Below, piece after piece: positions 27,539-35,334 of a stretch of DNA of 64,000 nucleotides. Position 1 is the first letter of the stretch; every line of letters starts with the position of its first letter. The stretch comes from an uncultured Ruminococcus sp. (GTDB taxonomy: Bacteria; Bacillota; Clostridia; Lachnospirales; Lachnospiraceae): contig CAJFQC010000001.1 in assembly GCA_904418845.1 (NCBI GenBank), positions 1 through 64,000 on the forward strand, read 5' to 3'. A model generated the notes under the pieces. It was not told where the DNA came from. It made no database searches and worked only from the letters and a program-made list of their open reading frames with translations. A program made the translations under genes and the position numbers.

Positions 27539-27917
27539 TAAATTATTTGCACAGATTATTAAATTCGGCTTCGTCGGCGGAACTTCTTTTGTGATTGATG
27601 CGGGGATTCTCTTTTTACTGACAGAATTCTGCGGGATACATTATCTGCTCTCAGGAGCCATATCTTTTACGGCTTCTGTGATTTACAATTATATGTTGAG
27701 CATCAAATGGGTTTTTGATGCGAAAAAGGACGTTAATAAAGTACAGGAGTTAGCAGTCTTTATCGGTCTTAGCGTCATAGGCCTGGGATTAAATCAGCTT
27801 TTGATGTGGCTGTTTGTGGATATATTCCACATCTATTATATGTTGTCGAAAATTATAGCGACAGCCATCGTGATGGTATATAATTTTGTCACCAGAAAAT
27901 TATTTATAGAAAAATAG
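27531..27917 (+). CDS. GtrA-like membrane protein
   Basis: 128 residues from ATG 27531 with four membrane helices: FAQIIKFGFVGGTSFVIDAGILF, the SGAISFTASVIYNYMLSIKWVF signature and YMLSKIIATAIVMVYNFVTRK. GtrA proteins are thought to flip polyprenyl-phosphate sugars across the membrane. An upstream start at 27462 would add residues coded inside the GT2 gene and is not supported. Confidence 0.87.
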   Translation: MNNKLFAQIIKFGFVGGTSFVIDAGILFLLTEFCGIHYLLSGAISFTASVIYNYMLSIKWVFDAKKDVNKVQELAVFIGLSVIGLGLNQLLMWLFVDIFHIYYMLSKIIATAIVMVYNFVTRKLFIEK

Positions 27918-27918
27918 T

Positions 27919-29100
27919 GTGGAAATGAATGATTATAAAAGCGTAAATCATAAGAAAAAGAAACTGAAACCGGCCGGAAGAAAACGTAATAATTATCGTA
28001 AGAAACAATTATTTGTACGTTCTGCTGCGGGAGCAGTTATTTTTGTTATAACAATAATTGCCACAATATTACTATGGAATTTTTTTGTGGGCAGGGATAA
28101 AAAAGAGCCGGGGTCTGATCATGCTGAAACAGGAAACGTATTATCGGATCAGAATAAAACGGACAATGAAAAATCTCAAAAAAGTTCTGCATCGATTACT
28201 TTGGAGGAAACTTCTCATTTGCAGATAAAATTAGGTGAGGCCTTTACAGAGCTGGGATATACAGCGGTAGACGAGGACGGCACTGATCTTACTTCTTCTG
28301 TCCGAGTGGATATGAGCGGGCTTAACCGGGCCGGAGAGCAGCAGGTCGTCTATACTGTCCGGGGAAACAACGGCGTGACAGCAGAGGCAGTACGGCAGGT
28401 TGAGGTTCTTCCGAATACGGAGTATGAGTCGCCGGGACTTCCGATCTGTATGTATCATTATGTATATGATCCGGCAGAACCGCCGGAGAGTTCTGACAGT
28501 AATTTTATTTCTACCACCGCCCTTGCAGAGGAGATGCAGTATCTGCATGACAATGGATATTATTTTCCAACGTGGCAGGAGGTCAGGGATTATGTAGACG
28601 GGAAATTACTTCTTCCGGAGAAAAGCATTGTGCTTACATTCGACGATGGACCAAACTATATGTATCTTGGAACCCCAATTCTTGAGCAGTACCGGACTCC
28701 GGCCACTTCTTTTGTGATTGCCGGCTACTGGGACAGCAAAGAGATGCTATACGGCTATGCCAGCGACTATCTGACGTTCCAGTCACATTCGTATAAGATG
28801 CATCAGGGAGGCGGAAATATCGGACATGGCGGTATCTATACAGCGATGTCCAGAGAAGAAGTGCTTTCAGACCTGCGGGCCTCTTTTGAGATCTGCGGAA
28901 ACAGCGATGCTTTTGCATACCCCTTTGGGGATTATACAGCAGAAGGATGCGCTGCGCTTGAAGAATCAGGGCTTCTCTGTGCCGTGACGACAGAGAACAA
29001 TAAGTGTTATCCCGGAGATAATCCGTATCTGCTTCCACGTGTCAGAATGACGGGGAGCCAGACGCTGGCAGAGTTTATCGCCGCGATAGGCGGAGCATAG
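27919..29100 (+). CDS. Membrane-anchored polysaccharide deacetylase (NodB homology)
   Basis: 393 residues. A basic N-terminus and one membrane helix (residues ~35-55), a Ser/Asn-rich linker, an Ig-like DUF5011-type domain (~95-165), then the deacetylase domain: YHYV, metal-binding LTFDDGPNYMYLG, SHSYKMH and FAYPFGDY. It would remove N-acetyl groups from an extracellular glycan, either wall peptidoglycan or the polymer made here. The start is GTG 27919 or ATG 27925; neither has a strong ribosome site. It follows the GtrA-like gene by 1 base and ends the operon. Confidence 0.87.
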   Translation: MEMNDYKSVNHKKKKLKPAGRKRNNYRKKQLFVRSAAGAVIFVITIIATILLWNFFVGRDKKEPGSDHAETGNVLSDQNKTDNEKSQKSSASITLEETSHLQIKLGEAFTELGYTAVDEDGTDLTSSVRVDMSGLNRAGEQQVVYTVRGNNGVTAEAVRQVEVLPNTEYESPGLPICMYHYVYDPAEPPESSDSNFISTTALAEEMQYLHDNGYYFPTWQEVRDYVDGKLLLPEKSIVLTFDDGPNYMYLGTPILEQYRTPATSFVIAGYWDSKEMLYGYASDYLTFQSHSYKMHQGGGNIGHGGIYTAMSREEVLSDLRASFEICGNSDAFAYPFGDYTAEGCAALEESGLLCAVTTENNKCYPGDNPYLLPRVRMTGSQTLAEFIAAIGGA

Positions 29101-29152
29101 CTTTCATATGTGCGGTGTGCGGCCCCGCATACCCCTTTGCTGTTCAGAAGCC

Positions 29153-29181
29153 TTGAAAAAAGATAAGATGTATAATATAAT
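29153..29181 (+). promoter_or_regulatory. Sigma-A promoter of the second priming transferase
   Basis: TTGAAA (29153-29158), 17-bp spacer, TATAAT (29176-29181), about 40 bases before the gene. Confidence 0.72.
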
Positions 29182-29223
29182 TTAGCGGATACAATATAGT
29201 GCAAAAGAAAAAGGAGCATAATA

Positions 29224-30573
29224 TTGATGAATACTGGTGGTTTAGAACAGTATAAGCGATTAATTCGTTTTGCATTTAATATATTGCTGCTCGGATGTCT
29301 GATGGTTTTTTTCATCAAGATCTGGGACAATAATTATAATGACGGGATTGTTTTCCCTTTCTTTTATAAAGGCTTTTGGCTGATAGGCGCCTTTTATGCA
29401 TTCTTTTTTGTGATTTTCTCATATATTCTTGGCGGAATGAAGATCGGTTATCTGAAAAGCACCAGTTTGATGCTTTCTCAGACATTAGCTGTATTGGCGG
29501 CTAATTTTTCAATCTATCTGGAGACGGTTCTTTTGTCAGCAAGATTTGTGAATATGATCCCGATGATACAGTTGACCGCGATCGATATCGGAGTGATATT
29601 GGTCTGGACTTTCCTTGTAAATGCGATATTTAGAAAGTTGTTTCCCCCAAGGGATATTCTTGTCCTTTTTCAGGAATATGACCCGTCAGATTTTATGAAA
29701 AAGATCAAAACGAGGCGGGACAGATTCGATATCAAAGCTTCAATGAATGTTGACCGGGGCTGGGAGGAGATTACCCGCGCGATGCTTCAGTTTGATGCGG
29801 TCTTTCTTTGCGATATCCACTCCCCGCTGCGCAACCAGCTTGTAAAATTTTGTTATGCCAACGGGATCCGGTCTTATATCACTCCTAAAATCTCTGACAT
29901 TATCATCCGAAGCTCAGAGAGCATGCATTTGTTTGACACTCCGCTTTTACTTTCACGGAACAACGGGTTTAGTATTGAACAAAAATTTGTAAAACGGATC
30001 ATGGATATTATTATTTCTATCATTATGCTGCTGGTCACTTCGCCGATCATGTTTGTTGTGGCAGCGGCGATCAAACTGTATGACGGAGGCTCAGTATTTT
30101 TCTGTCAGGAAAGGTGTACGATCGGCGGACAGGTATTTATGATCCACAAGTTCCGAAGTATGGTGGAAGGTGCGGAAAAAGACGGGGAAGTGATCCCGGC
30201 CGCTGACGACGATGAACGGATCACGCCTGTGGGGAGGATAATACGCAAGACCCGGATTGATGAGCTTCCTCAGTTTATTGACATATTGATGGGAAATATG
30301 AGTGTTGTAGGGCCCCGGCCGGAGCGTGTCGAACATGTGGAACAGTATACCAAGGAGGTTCCGGAGTTTGCCTATCGCCTGAAAGTCAAAGGCGGCCTGA
30401 CAGGCTATGCCCAGGTTTACGGAAAGTATAATACAACTGCGTATGACAAGCTGAAACTTGATCTTATGTATATCCAGAATTATTCTTTCCTGTTAGATCT
30501 AAAGCTTATGATAATGACGGTAAAGATTATTTTTGTAAAAGAAAGTACGGAAGGTTTTGAGGATAAGAGGTAA
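29224..30573 (+). CDS. Polyprenyl-phosphate sugar-phosphate transferase, second copy
   Basis: 449 residues with the same architecture as the protein encoded at 9053: four N-terminal helices, a membrane segment at ~258-280, then VFMIHKFRSMVEGAEKDGEV, RIDELPQFIDILMGNMSVVGPRPER and GGLTGYAQVYGKYN. GYAQVYGKYNT in place of GLWQVSGRSNT suggests a different sugar-phosphate. AAGGAG sits 7 bases before TTG 29224 and 10 before ATG 29227, so either may be the start. TagA- and GT4-like genes follow directly. Two priming enzymes imply two glycans, or alternative initiating sugars. Confidence 0.9.
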   Translation: MMNTGGLEQYKRLIRFAFNILLLGCLMVFFIKIWDNNYNDGIVFPFFYKGFWLIGAFYAFFFVIFSYILGGMKIGYLKSTSLMLSQTLAVLAANFSIYLETVLLSARFVNMIPMIQLTAIDIGVILVWTFLVNAIFRKLFPPRDILVLFQEYDPSDFMKKIKTRRDRFDIKASMNVDRGWEEITRAMLQFDAVFLCDIHSPLRNQLVKFCYANGIRSYITPKISDIIIRSSESMHLFDTPLLLSRNNGFSIEQKFVKRIMDIIISIIMLLVTSPIMFVVAAAIKLYDGGSVFFCQERCTIGGQVFMIHKFRSMVEGAEKDGEVIPAADDDERITPVGRIIRKTRIDELPQFIDILMGNMSVVGPRPERVEHVEQYTKEVPEFAYRLKVKGGLTGYAQVYGKYNTTAYDKLKLDLMYIQNYSFLLDLKLMIMTVKIIFVKESTEGFEDKR

Positions 30574-31311
30574 ATGTCGATAAAGCAGTATTATAAAAAG
30601 TTTTATAAGGGAAGTAAAAAAAGCTGCATGGATATTATAAAAGCAAAGCTGGAAGCTGACGAGGGCTGCTTTGTGATTACGGCCAATCCGGAGATCCTTA
30701 TGATGGGGAAGAGGCTTCCTGAGATGGATAAGGCGCTCATGAGCAAAGACACATTACTTGTGCCGGACGGGATCGGTGTAATAAAAGGCGGCGCTCAGCT
30801 TGGAGTCAGATTCGAAGAGAGGATCCCCGGCGTGGAGATCTGCGAGGAGCTTCTCGCCTATGCTGATGATACAAAGAAATCGGTCTATCTTTTTGGCGCC
30901 AGGAGAGAAGTTGTCGAGGCACTGGTTTCCCGGATCAGACGTGAGTACAGAGGGATCATGGTGAAAGGATATTCAGATGGATATGTCGGCGGAAAGGACG
31001 AGGTTTTTAAAGAGATTATCGGCCTTGAGCCGGATATTGTCATGGTAGCTCTGGGAACGCCTCAGCAGGAACTTCTTATCCAGAGACATTTTGCCGCAGT
31101 TAATAAGGGAATCTATATAGGAGTGGGCGGAAGTTTTGACGTTCTAAGTGGTCTAAAGCAGCGCGCGCCTTCTTTTTTTATCCGGCACAATATAGAGTGG
31201 CTGTACAGGATTACAAAAGAGCCTAAAAGGATAAAAAGATTCTGGGACAGTAATATCAAGTTTTTGTTTGAATTGAGGAAGGAAAAGCATGGGAGCGGAA
31301 AGGCTGTTTGA
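30574..31311 (+). CDS. tagA: WecG/TagA/CpsF family glycosyltransferase (GT26)
   Basis: 245 residues, standard length. T36 in ITANPE and D65 in VPDGIG match the catalytic pair known from TagA; FGARREVVEAL, MVALGTPQQE and IGVGGSFDVLSG follow in order, with a basic C-terminal tail (RITKEPKRIKRFW) for membrane binding. Characterised members transfer ManNAc or ManNAcA from the UDP-sugar to a lipid-linked GlcNAc, as in the wall teichoic acid linkage unit. The epimerase encoded at 5923 can supply UDP-ManNAc. It starts right after the stop of the priming gene. Confidence 0.9.
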   Translation: MSIKQYYKKFYKGSKKSCMDIIKAKLEADEGCFVITANPEILMMGKRLPEMDKALMSKDTLLVPDGIGVIKGGAQLGVRFEERIPGVEICEELLAYADDTKKSVYLFGARREVVEALVSRIRREYRGIMVKGYSDGYVGGKDEVFKEIIGLEPDIVMVALGTPQQELLIQRHFAAVNKGIYIGVGGSFDVLSGLKQRAPSFFIRHNIEWLYRITKEPKRIKRFWDSNIKFLFELRKEKHGSGKAV

Positions 31312-32536
31312 AAAAGCATGTAATTTGGGAATACGCGGTACAATCAGAATGGGGGCTGTAAAGTGGAAGAAGCTGGAGACAGATTTCGTATTTCCGACGG
31401 CGCCCGGGCGTAGGGCAGTCGCAGACCGTATACTCAGGAAAGGGTATAAGAGAATAGTCGTCTTTGAGAATCACTTCGGATATAAAAATATTATGATGCA
31501 GCGTCCCCAGCATCTTCTCAGGAATATGGGAGATGATGAGACGCTTGTATTATATAATTCATATTATGATGTGGATTATGAAGGGCGGGGGCGTATTACA
31601 CAGATCGGAAGATCGGCATATGTATTGGATATGTATTATTATCGGGAGTATCTTCTTAAAGCGGTTAAGGGTATAAAGAACCGATATCTGATGGTGTATT
31701 CTACGGATACAGTGCCGCAGCGGCGTATTGAAGGTTATCTTGCCCTGGGTTTTAAGGTGATATATGAATATGTTGACGATATTAACCCTGATCTGATCGC
31801 GCCCAATAAGATTGATGAGATTCTTAAGAGGCACAGTGCTCTTTTGAAAGACAAGAGAGTTCTGGCTGTGACAACGGCGGACAAACTGTATCAAAATGTG
31901 CAGGCTCATGGAGGAAAAGCTAAAGCGGTACAGATCTCAAATGGTGCAGAATGTGCGAAATTTGTACCGGGGAGTACAACCGGGGATAAGCAGTATTTAG
32001 ATTGGTTAGATCCGGGGAAAATCCATGTCGGCTATTATGGAGCGCTGGCAAGCTGGGTGGATTATGAACTTCTGGGACGGCTGGCGCAGGAGCAGGATAT
32101 ACAGGTTATTCTGATCGGAGTGGAGCACGACGGATCTTTGAGAGAGAGTGCTCTGCTTAGCCGGGATAATGTCAGATACTTCGGGAAAAAGGATTATGAG
32201 TCTCTGGCAGGATATGTGCACTATTTTGATGTGTGTATCATTCCGTTCGCTGTGAATGAGATCACCCGTGCTACTTCACCGGTAAAATTGTTTGAGTACA
32301 TGGCTATGGAAAAACCGATAGTCACTACAGCCCTTCCCGAATGTATGAAATATGATCTGGTCAATATAGCCAAAGATAAAGAAGAATTTGTATGCATGGT
32401 CAGAAAATGCTGGGCGCAGCGCGATGATGCGGAAAGAAAGGAGAGTTTGAGGCAGTGTGCGTGGGATAACGACTGGGAAGCGAAAGCAAAGGAGTTAAAG
32501 ATATATCTGTCTCAATGGGAGAAGGATGAAGGATAA
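31289..32536 (+). CDS. Glycosyltransferase with GT4-like C-terminal domain (first of tandem pair)
   Basis: 415 residues. After ~55 residues it has VVFENHFGYKNIMMQRPQHLLRN, then YEYVDDINPDL, VTTADKLYQNV, YYGALASWVDYELL, LIGVEHD and ATSPVKLFEYMAMEKPIVTT, a GT-B layout. The RPQH motif resembles glycosyltransferases that build large surface glycans in clostridia. It overlaps tagA by 23 bases (GAGGAAGG before ATG 31289) and its own paralogue by 11 bases. Sugar unknown. Confidence 0.8.
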   Translation: MGAERLFEKACNLGIRGTIRMGAVKWKKLETDFVFPTAPGRRAVADRILRKGYKRIVVFENHFGYKNIMMQRPQHLLRNMGDDETLVLYNSYYDVDYEGRGRITQIGRSAYVLDMYYYREYLLKAVKGIKNRYLMVYSTDTVPQRRIEGYLALGFKVIYEYVDDINPDLIAPNKIDEILKRHSALLKDKRVLAVTTADKLYQNVQAHGGKAKAVQISNGAECAKFVPGSTTGDKQYLDWLDPGKIHVGYYGALASWVDYELLGRLAQEQDIQVILIGVEHDGSLRESALLSRDNVRYFGKKDYESLAGYVHYFDVCIIPFAVNEITRATSPVKLFEYMAMEKPIVTTALPECMKYDLVNIAKDKEEFVCMVRKCWAQRDDAERKESLRQCAWDNDWEAKAKELKIYLSQWEKDEG

Positions 32537-33818
32537 GATCAGTAAACTCAAAAATCTGACAAAAAAATATGGCGTATTCGGCACAGTTAAAAAAGCATCG
32601 GGCTATATTTATTCCAACTACATGGTAAAGCTCTCGATTATAGAGAGACTGTATATTGCATTGAACAGAAAAAAGTTTATCGACGGGATTGACAGGATAC
32701 TTAAGAAAAATTCATATGACCGGATCGTTATATGGCGGAGCTCGTTCGGGTGGAACGTGCCTCTTTACCAGAGACCCCAGCATATTTTTACTAATTTTGC
32801 AAAACAGAGAACTCTTGTATTCTATGAAGTGACCCGGTTTACAGATGATGTAAAGCGTATCAAAAAGCAGGCAGACAATCTCTATCTTGTGAATTATGCA
32901 AATACTGCTTTTTCGAAACTGCTTTTTCATGAACTGGAGAAACGCAATGTTCCCAGATATATCCAATTCTATTCTACTGACTGGACCATACCGGCAGAGA
33001 AGATAAGAGAATATAAGAACCGGGGGTATGGTGTCATATATGAATATATCGATGATCTAAGTCCACACCTGGCGGGAACGGAGGAACTCCCGGTAAACGT
33101 AAAAGATAAGTATGAGATGGCAATGTCTGATCAGGATATTTTTGTTGTGGTGACCGCAGAGGCCCTAAGACAGGATGTTCTCTCTAAAAGAGGGGACAGG
33201 CGGCTTATATATTCAGGCAACGGAGTGGATTATAATCACTTTCATGATGAAATTGTACCGGATTTTGAGCTTGGGCCGGATTTCCGGGGGATACTTCAGA
33301 AGGGCCAGCCGGTCATAGGCTATTACGGTGCATTGGCACAATGGTTTGACTATGATCTTCTCAAAGAGATTGATAAGACCGGAAAGTATCAGTTTGTTTT
33401 ATTTGGGATAAAATATGATGATTCTTATGACAGATCCGGAATTGACCAATGCAGAAATATTCATTTCTGCGGTTCAAAACCTTATGATATATTACAGAAT
33501 TATGCCGCGCATATTGACGTATTGACAATACCGTTTCTTATCAACGATATTACAAAGGCTACTTCACCTGTCAAGCTCTTTGAGTATATGGCGCTGAATA
33601 AGCCTATCGTAACAACGGATATGGATGAATGCAGAAAATATGATTCCGTTCTGATCGCCCATTCACACCAGGAATTTATTGAGCTGCTTGACCGTGCAAT
33701 ATCGTTACATGAAGATAAAGAGTATATGAAACTGTTGGATAAAGAAGCTCTCGAAAATACATGGCAGGAAAAGGCGGGCTGTATACTTGAAGAGCTTAAG
33801 AGGTTTGAAAATCCGTAA
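32526..33818 (+). CDS. Glycosyltransferase with GT4-like C-terminal domain (second of tandem pair)
   Basis: 430 residues, collinear with the preceding protein: NVPLYQRPQHIFTNF, YEYIDDLSPHL, VVTAEALRQDV, YYGALAQWFDYDLL, LFGIKYDD, ATSPVKLFEYMALNKPIVTT. The two share the same motif order and spacing, so they arose by tandem duplication and then diverged, probably to add successive sugars. Overlap of 11 bases with the first copy indicates coupling. It is the last gene before the LCP promoter. Confidence 0.82.
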   Translation: MKDKISKLKNLTKKYGVFGTVKKASGYIYSNYMVKLSIIERLYIALNRKKFIDGIDRILKKNSYDRIVIWRSSFGWNVPLYQRPQHIFTNFAKQRTLVFYEVTRFTDDVKRIKKQADNLYLVNYANTAFSKLLFHELEKRNVPRYIQFYSTDWTIPAEKIREYKNRGYGVIYEYIDDLSPHLAGTEELPVNVKDKYEMAMSDQDIFVVVTAEALRQDVLSKRGDRRLIYSGNGVDYNHFHDEIVPDFELGPDFRGILQKGQPVIGYYGALAQWFDYDLLKEIDKTGKYQFVLFGIKYDDSYDRSGIDQCRNIHFCGSKPYDILQNYAAHIDVLTIPFLINDITKATSPVKLFEYMALNKPIVTTDMDECRKYDSVLIAHSHQEFIELLDRAISLHEDKEYMKLLDKEALENTWQEKAGCILEELKRFENP

Positions 33819-33825
33819 AAATTAC

Positions 33826-33854
33826 TTGAATCTTGTTGTACTATGTTGTACTAT
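33826..33854 (+). promoter_or_regulatory. Promoter with 10-bp tandem repeat, upstream of LCP gene
   Basis: TTGAAT (33826-33831), 17-bp spacer, TACTAT (33849-33854). The spacer and -10 consist of GTTGTACTAT repeated exactly twice (33835-33844, 33845-33854). Confidence 0.5.
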
Positions 33855-33890
33855 GGGGAAAGCGTAGAAACTCTATAAAAGGTGAAAAAA

Positions 33891-35267
33891 ATGTCGAAAA
33901 ACAGAATACGGCGGAGACATAGGCGTTCACGCGCAAAGAGAGGCAATTGGTTTACAAATATGAAGCTGTGGCAGAGAATACTGCTTATTGCAACGGTCAT
34001 TGTTTTATGTGTGTTCTTCAGCGCTGTGGCTTATGTCTATGCGAAGTGGAGCAAGATCGATACACAGGATATCAAAGCCGAGGATATTGTGATCAATGAG
34101 GAGATCAAGCTTAATAAAGAACTGGATCTCGGTGAAGGATATAAAAACGTTGCTCTGTTCGGAGTGGATTCCAGAGACGGAAGCCTGGGAAAAGGAAACA
34201 GAACAGACTGTATCATTGTTGCCAGCCTGAACAATGAGACAAAAGAGATCAAGATGGTTTCTGTCTACAGGGATACTCTGCTTGACCTTTCAGAAGGCAC
34301 ATATCAGAAATGCAACGGCGCTTACAGTTACGGCGGCCCTGTTCTGGCGATCAATATGCTGAACATGAATCTGGATCTGGATATTGAAGACTATGTGACT
34401 GTTGATTTTGGAGCTATCGCTGATGCGATCGATCTTTTGGGCGGGATAGAGATTGAATTGACAGAGGAAGAAGTTCCGGTACTGAATAAATATCTGCTGG
34501 AGACAGCGGATTCCGCGGGAAAGGAATCATATTTTATCGGTTCGCCAGGGCTACAGGCTCTTGACGGAGTTCAGGCAACTACTTACGCCCGTATCCGTTC
34601 TACTGCAGGCGGTGATTTTGCCCGTACAGAACGGCAGCGCATTGTTGTGGAAAAGATGTTTGAGAAAGCGAAGAAAGCAGATCTGGCTACGATCAATGAG
34701 ATCATAGACAAAGTATTTCCACAAGTGTCTACAAGCTTTACACTGCAGGAGCTTTTGATGTATGCATCAGCATACAGTGAGTATACATTGGCAGGAAACA
34801 TGGGATTCCCCCAGGATAATTATATGGATACGGTGTCAGGCTTAGGAAGTATTATTGTTCCCGATGATCTTGTATCAAATGTAACAAAGCTCCACGAGTT
34901 CTTATTTGGCACGACAGGCTACACGCCCTCCTCAACAGTGCAGAATGTGAGCGGTAACATTCAATATACAGTTAATTCAGCGGGTTCATCAGAGACCGAT
35001 GATGACGACGACACATATTACGACGACAGTGGCTATGATGACAGTTATACGGACGATCAATCAGAGGACAGCAGTGGCAGCTATGTCGAACAGCAGCCCC
35101 CGGCGGGAAGCGGCGTAGATGATACCGGCGAAAGCAACGCAGATGATACCGGCGGCAGCAGTGCAGCTGAAGGCGGTGACTCCGGAACCTCAAGCGGTGA
35201 AGGCTTGGACGGAGCCGGAACTGGTGAAGGAGACGTAAGCGGGGAAGCCGGTGTCCCAATCGAATAG
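33891..35267 (+). CDS. LytR-CpsA-Psr (LCP) family glycopolymer ligase
   Basis: About 458 residues. Basic N-terminus, one membrane helix (~27-50), then the LCP domain: LFGVDSRDGSLGKGNRTDCIIVASL, VSVYRDTLLDL, NGAYSYGG, GLQALDGVQATTYARIRS and FARTERQRIVVEKM, with the conserved Arg/Asp residues. LCP enzymes attach undecaprenyl-pyrophosphate-linked glycans to peptidoglycan on the outer face. The last ~100 residues are low complexity (Asp/Tyr, then Ser/Gly/Thr/Glu). ATG 33891 has AAAGGTG at good distance; GTG 33882 is less likely. It probably performs the final attachment of polymers made by the loci upstream. Confidence 0.92.
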   Translation: MSKNRIRRRHRRSRAKRGNWFTNMKLWQRILLIATVIVLCVFFSAVAYVYAKWSKIDTQDIKAEDIVINEEIKLNKELDLGEGYKNVALFGVDSRDGSLGKGNRTDCIIVASLNNETKEIKMVSVYRDTLLDLSEGTYQKCNGAYSYGGPVLAINMLNMNLDLDIEDYVTVDFGAIADAIDLLGGIEIELTEEEVPVLNKYLLETADSAGKESYFIGSPGLQALDGVQATTYARIRSTAGGDFARTERQRIVVEKMFEKAKKADLATINEIIDKVFPQVSTSFTLQELLMYASAYSEYTLAGNMGFPQDNYMDTVSGLGSIIVPDDLVSNVTKLHEFLFGTTGYTPSSTVQNVSGNIQYTVNSAGSSETDDDDDTYYDDSGYDDSYTDDQSEDSSGSYVEQQPPAGSGVDDTGESNADDTGGSSAAEGGDSGTSSGEGLDGAGTGEGDVSGEAGVPIE

Positions 35268-35334
35268 TTATGAAAAAGCGTTTGAAACCAGAAGCAGGAA
35301 ATTATGAAAATTAAATTACGGAAGAGGTAGTTAT

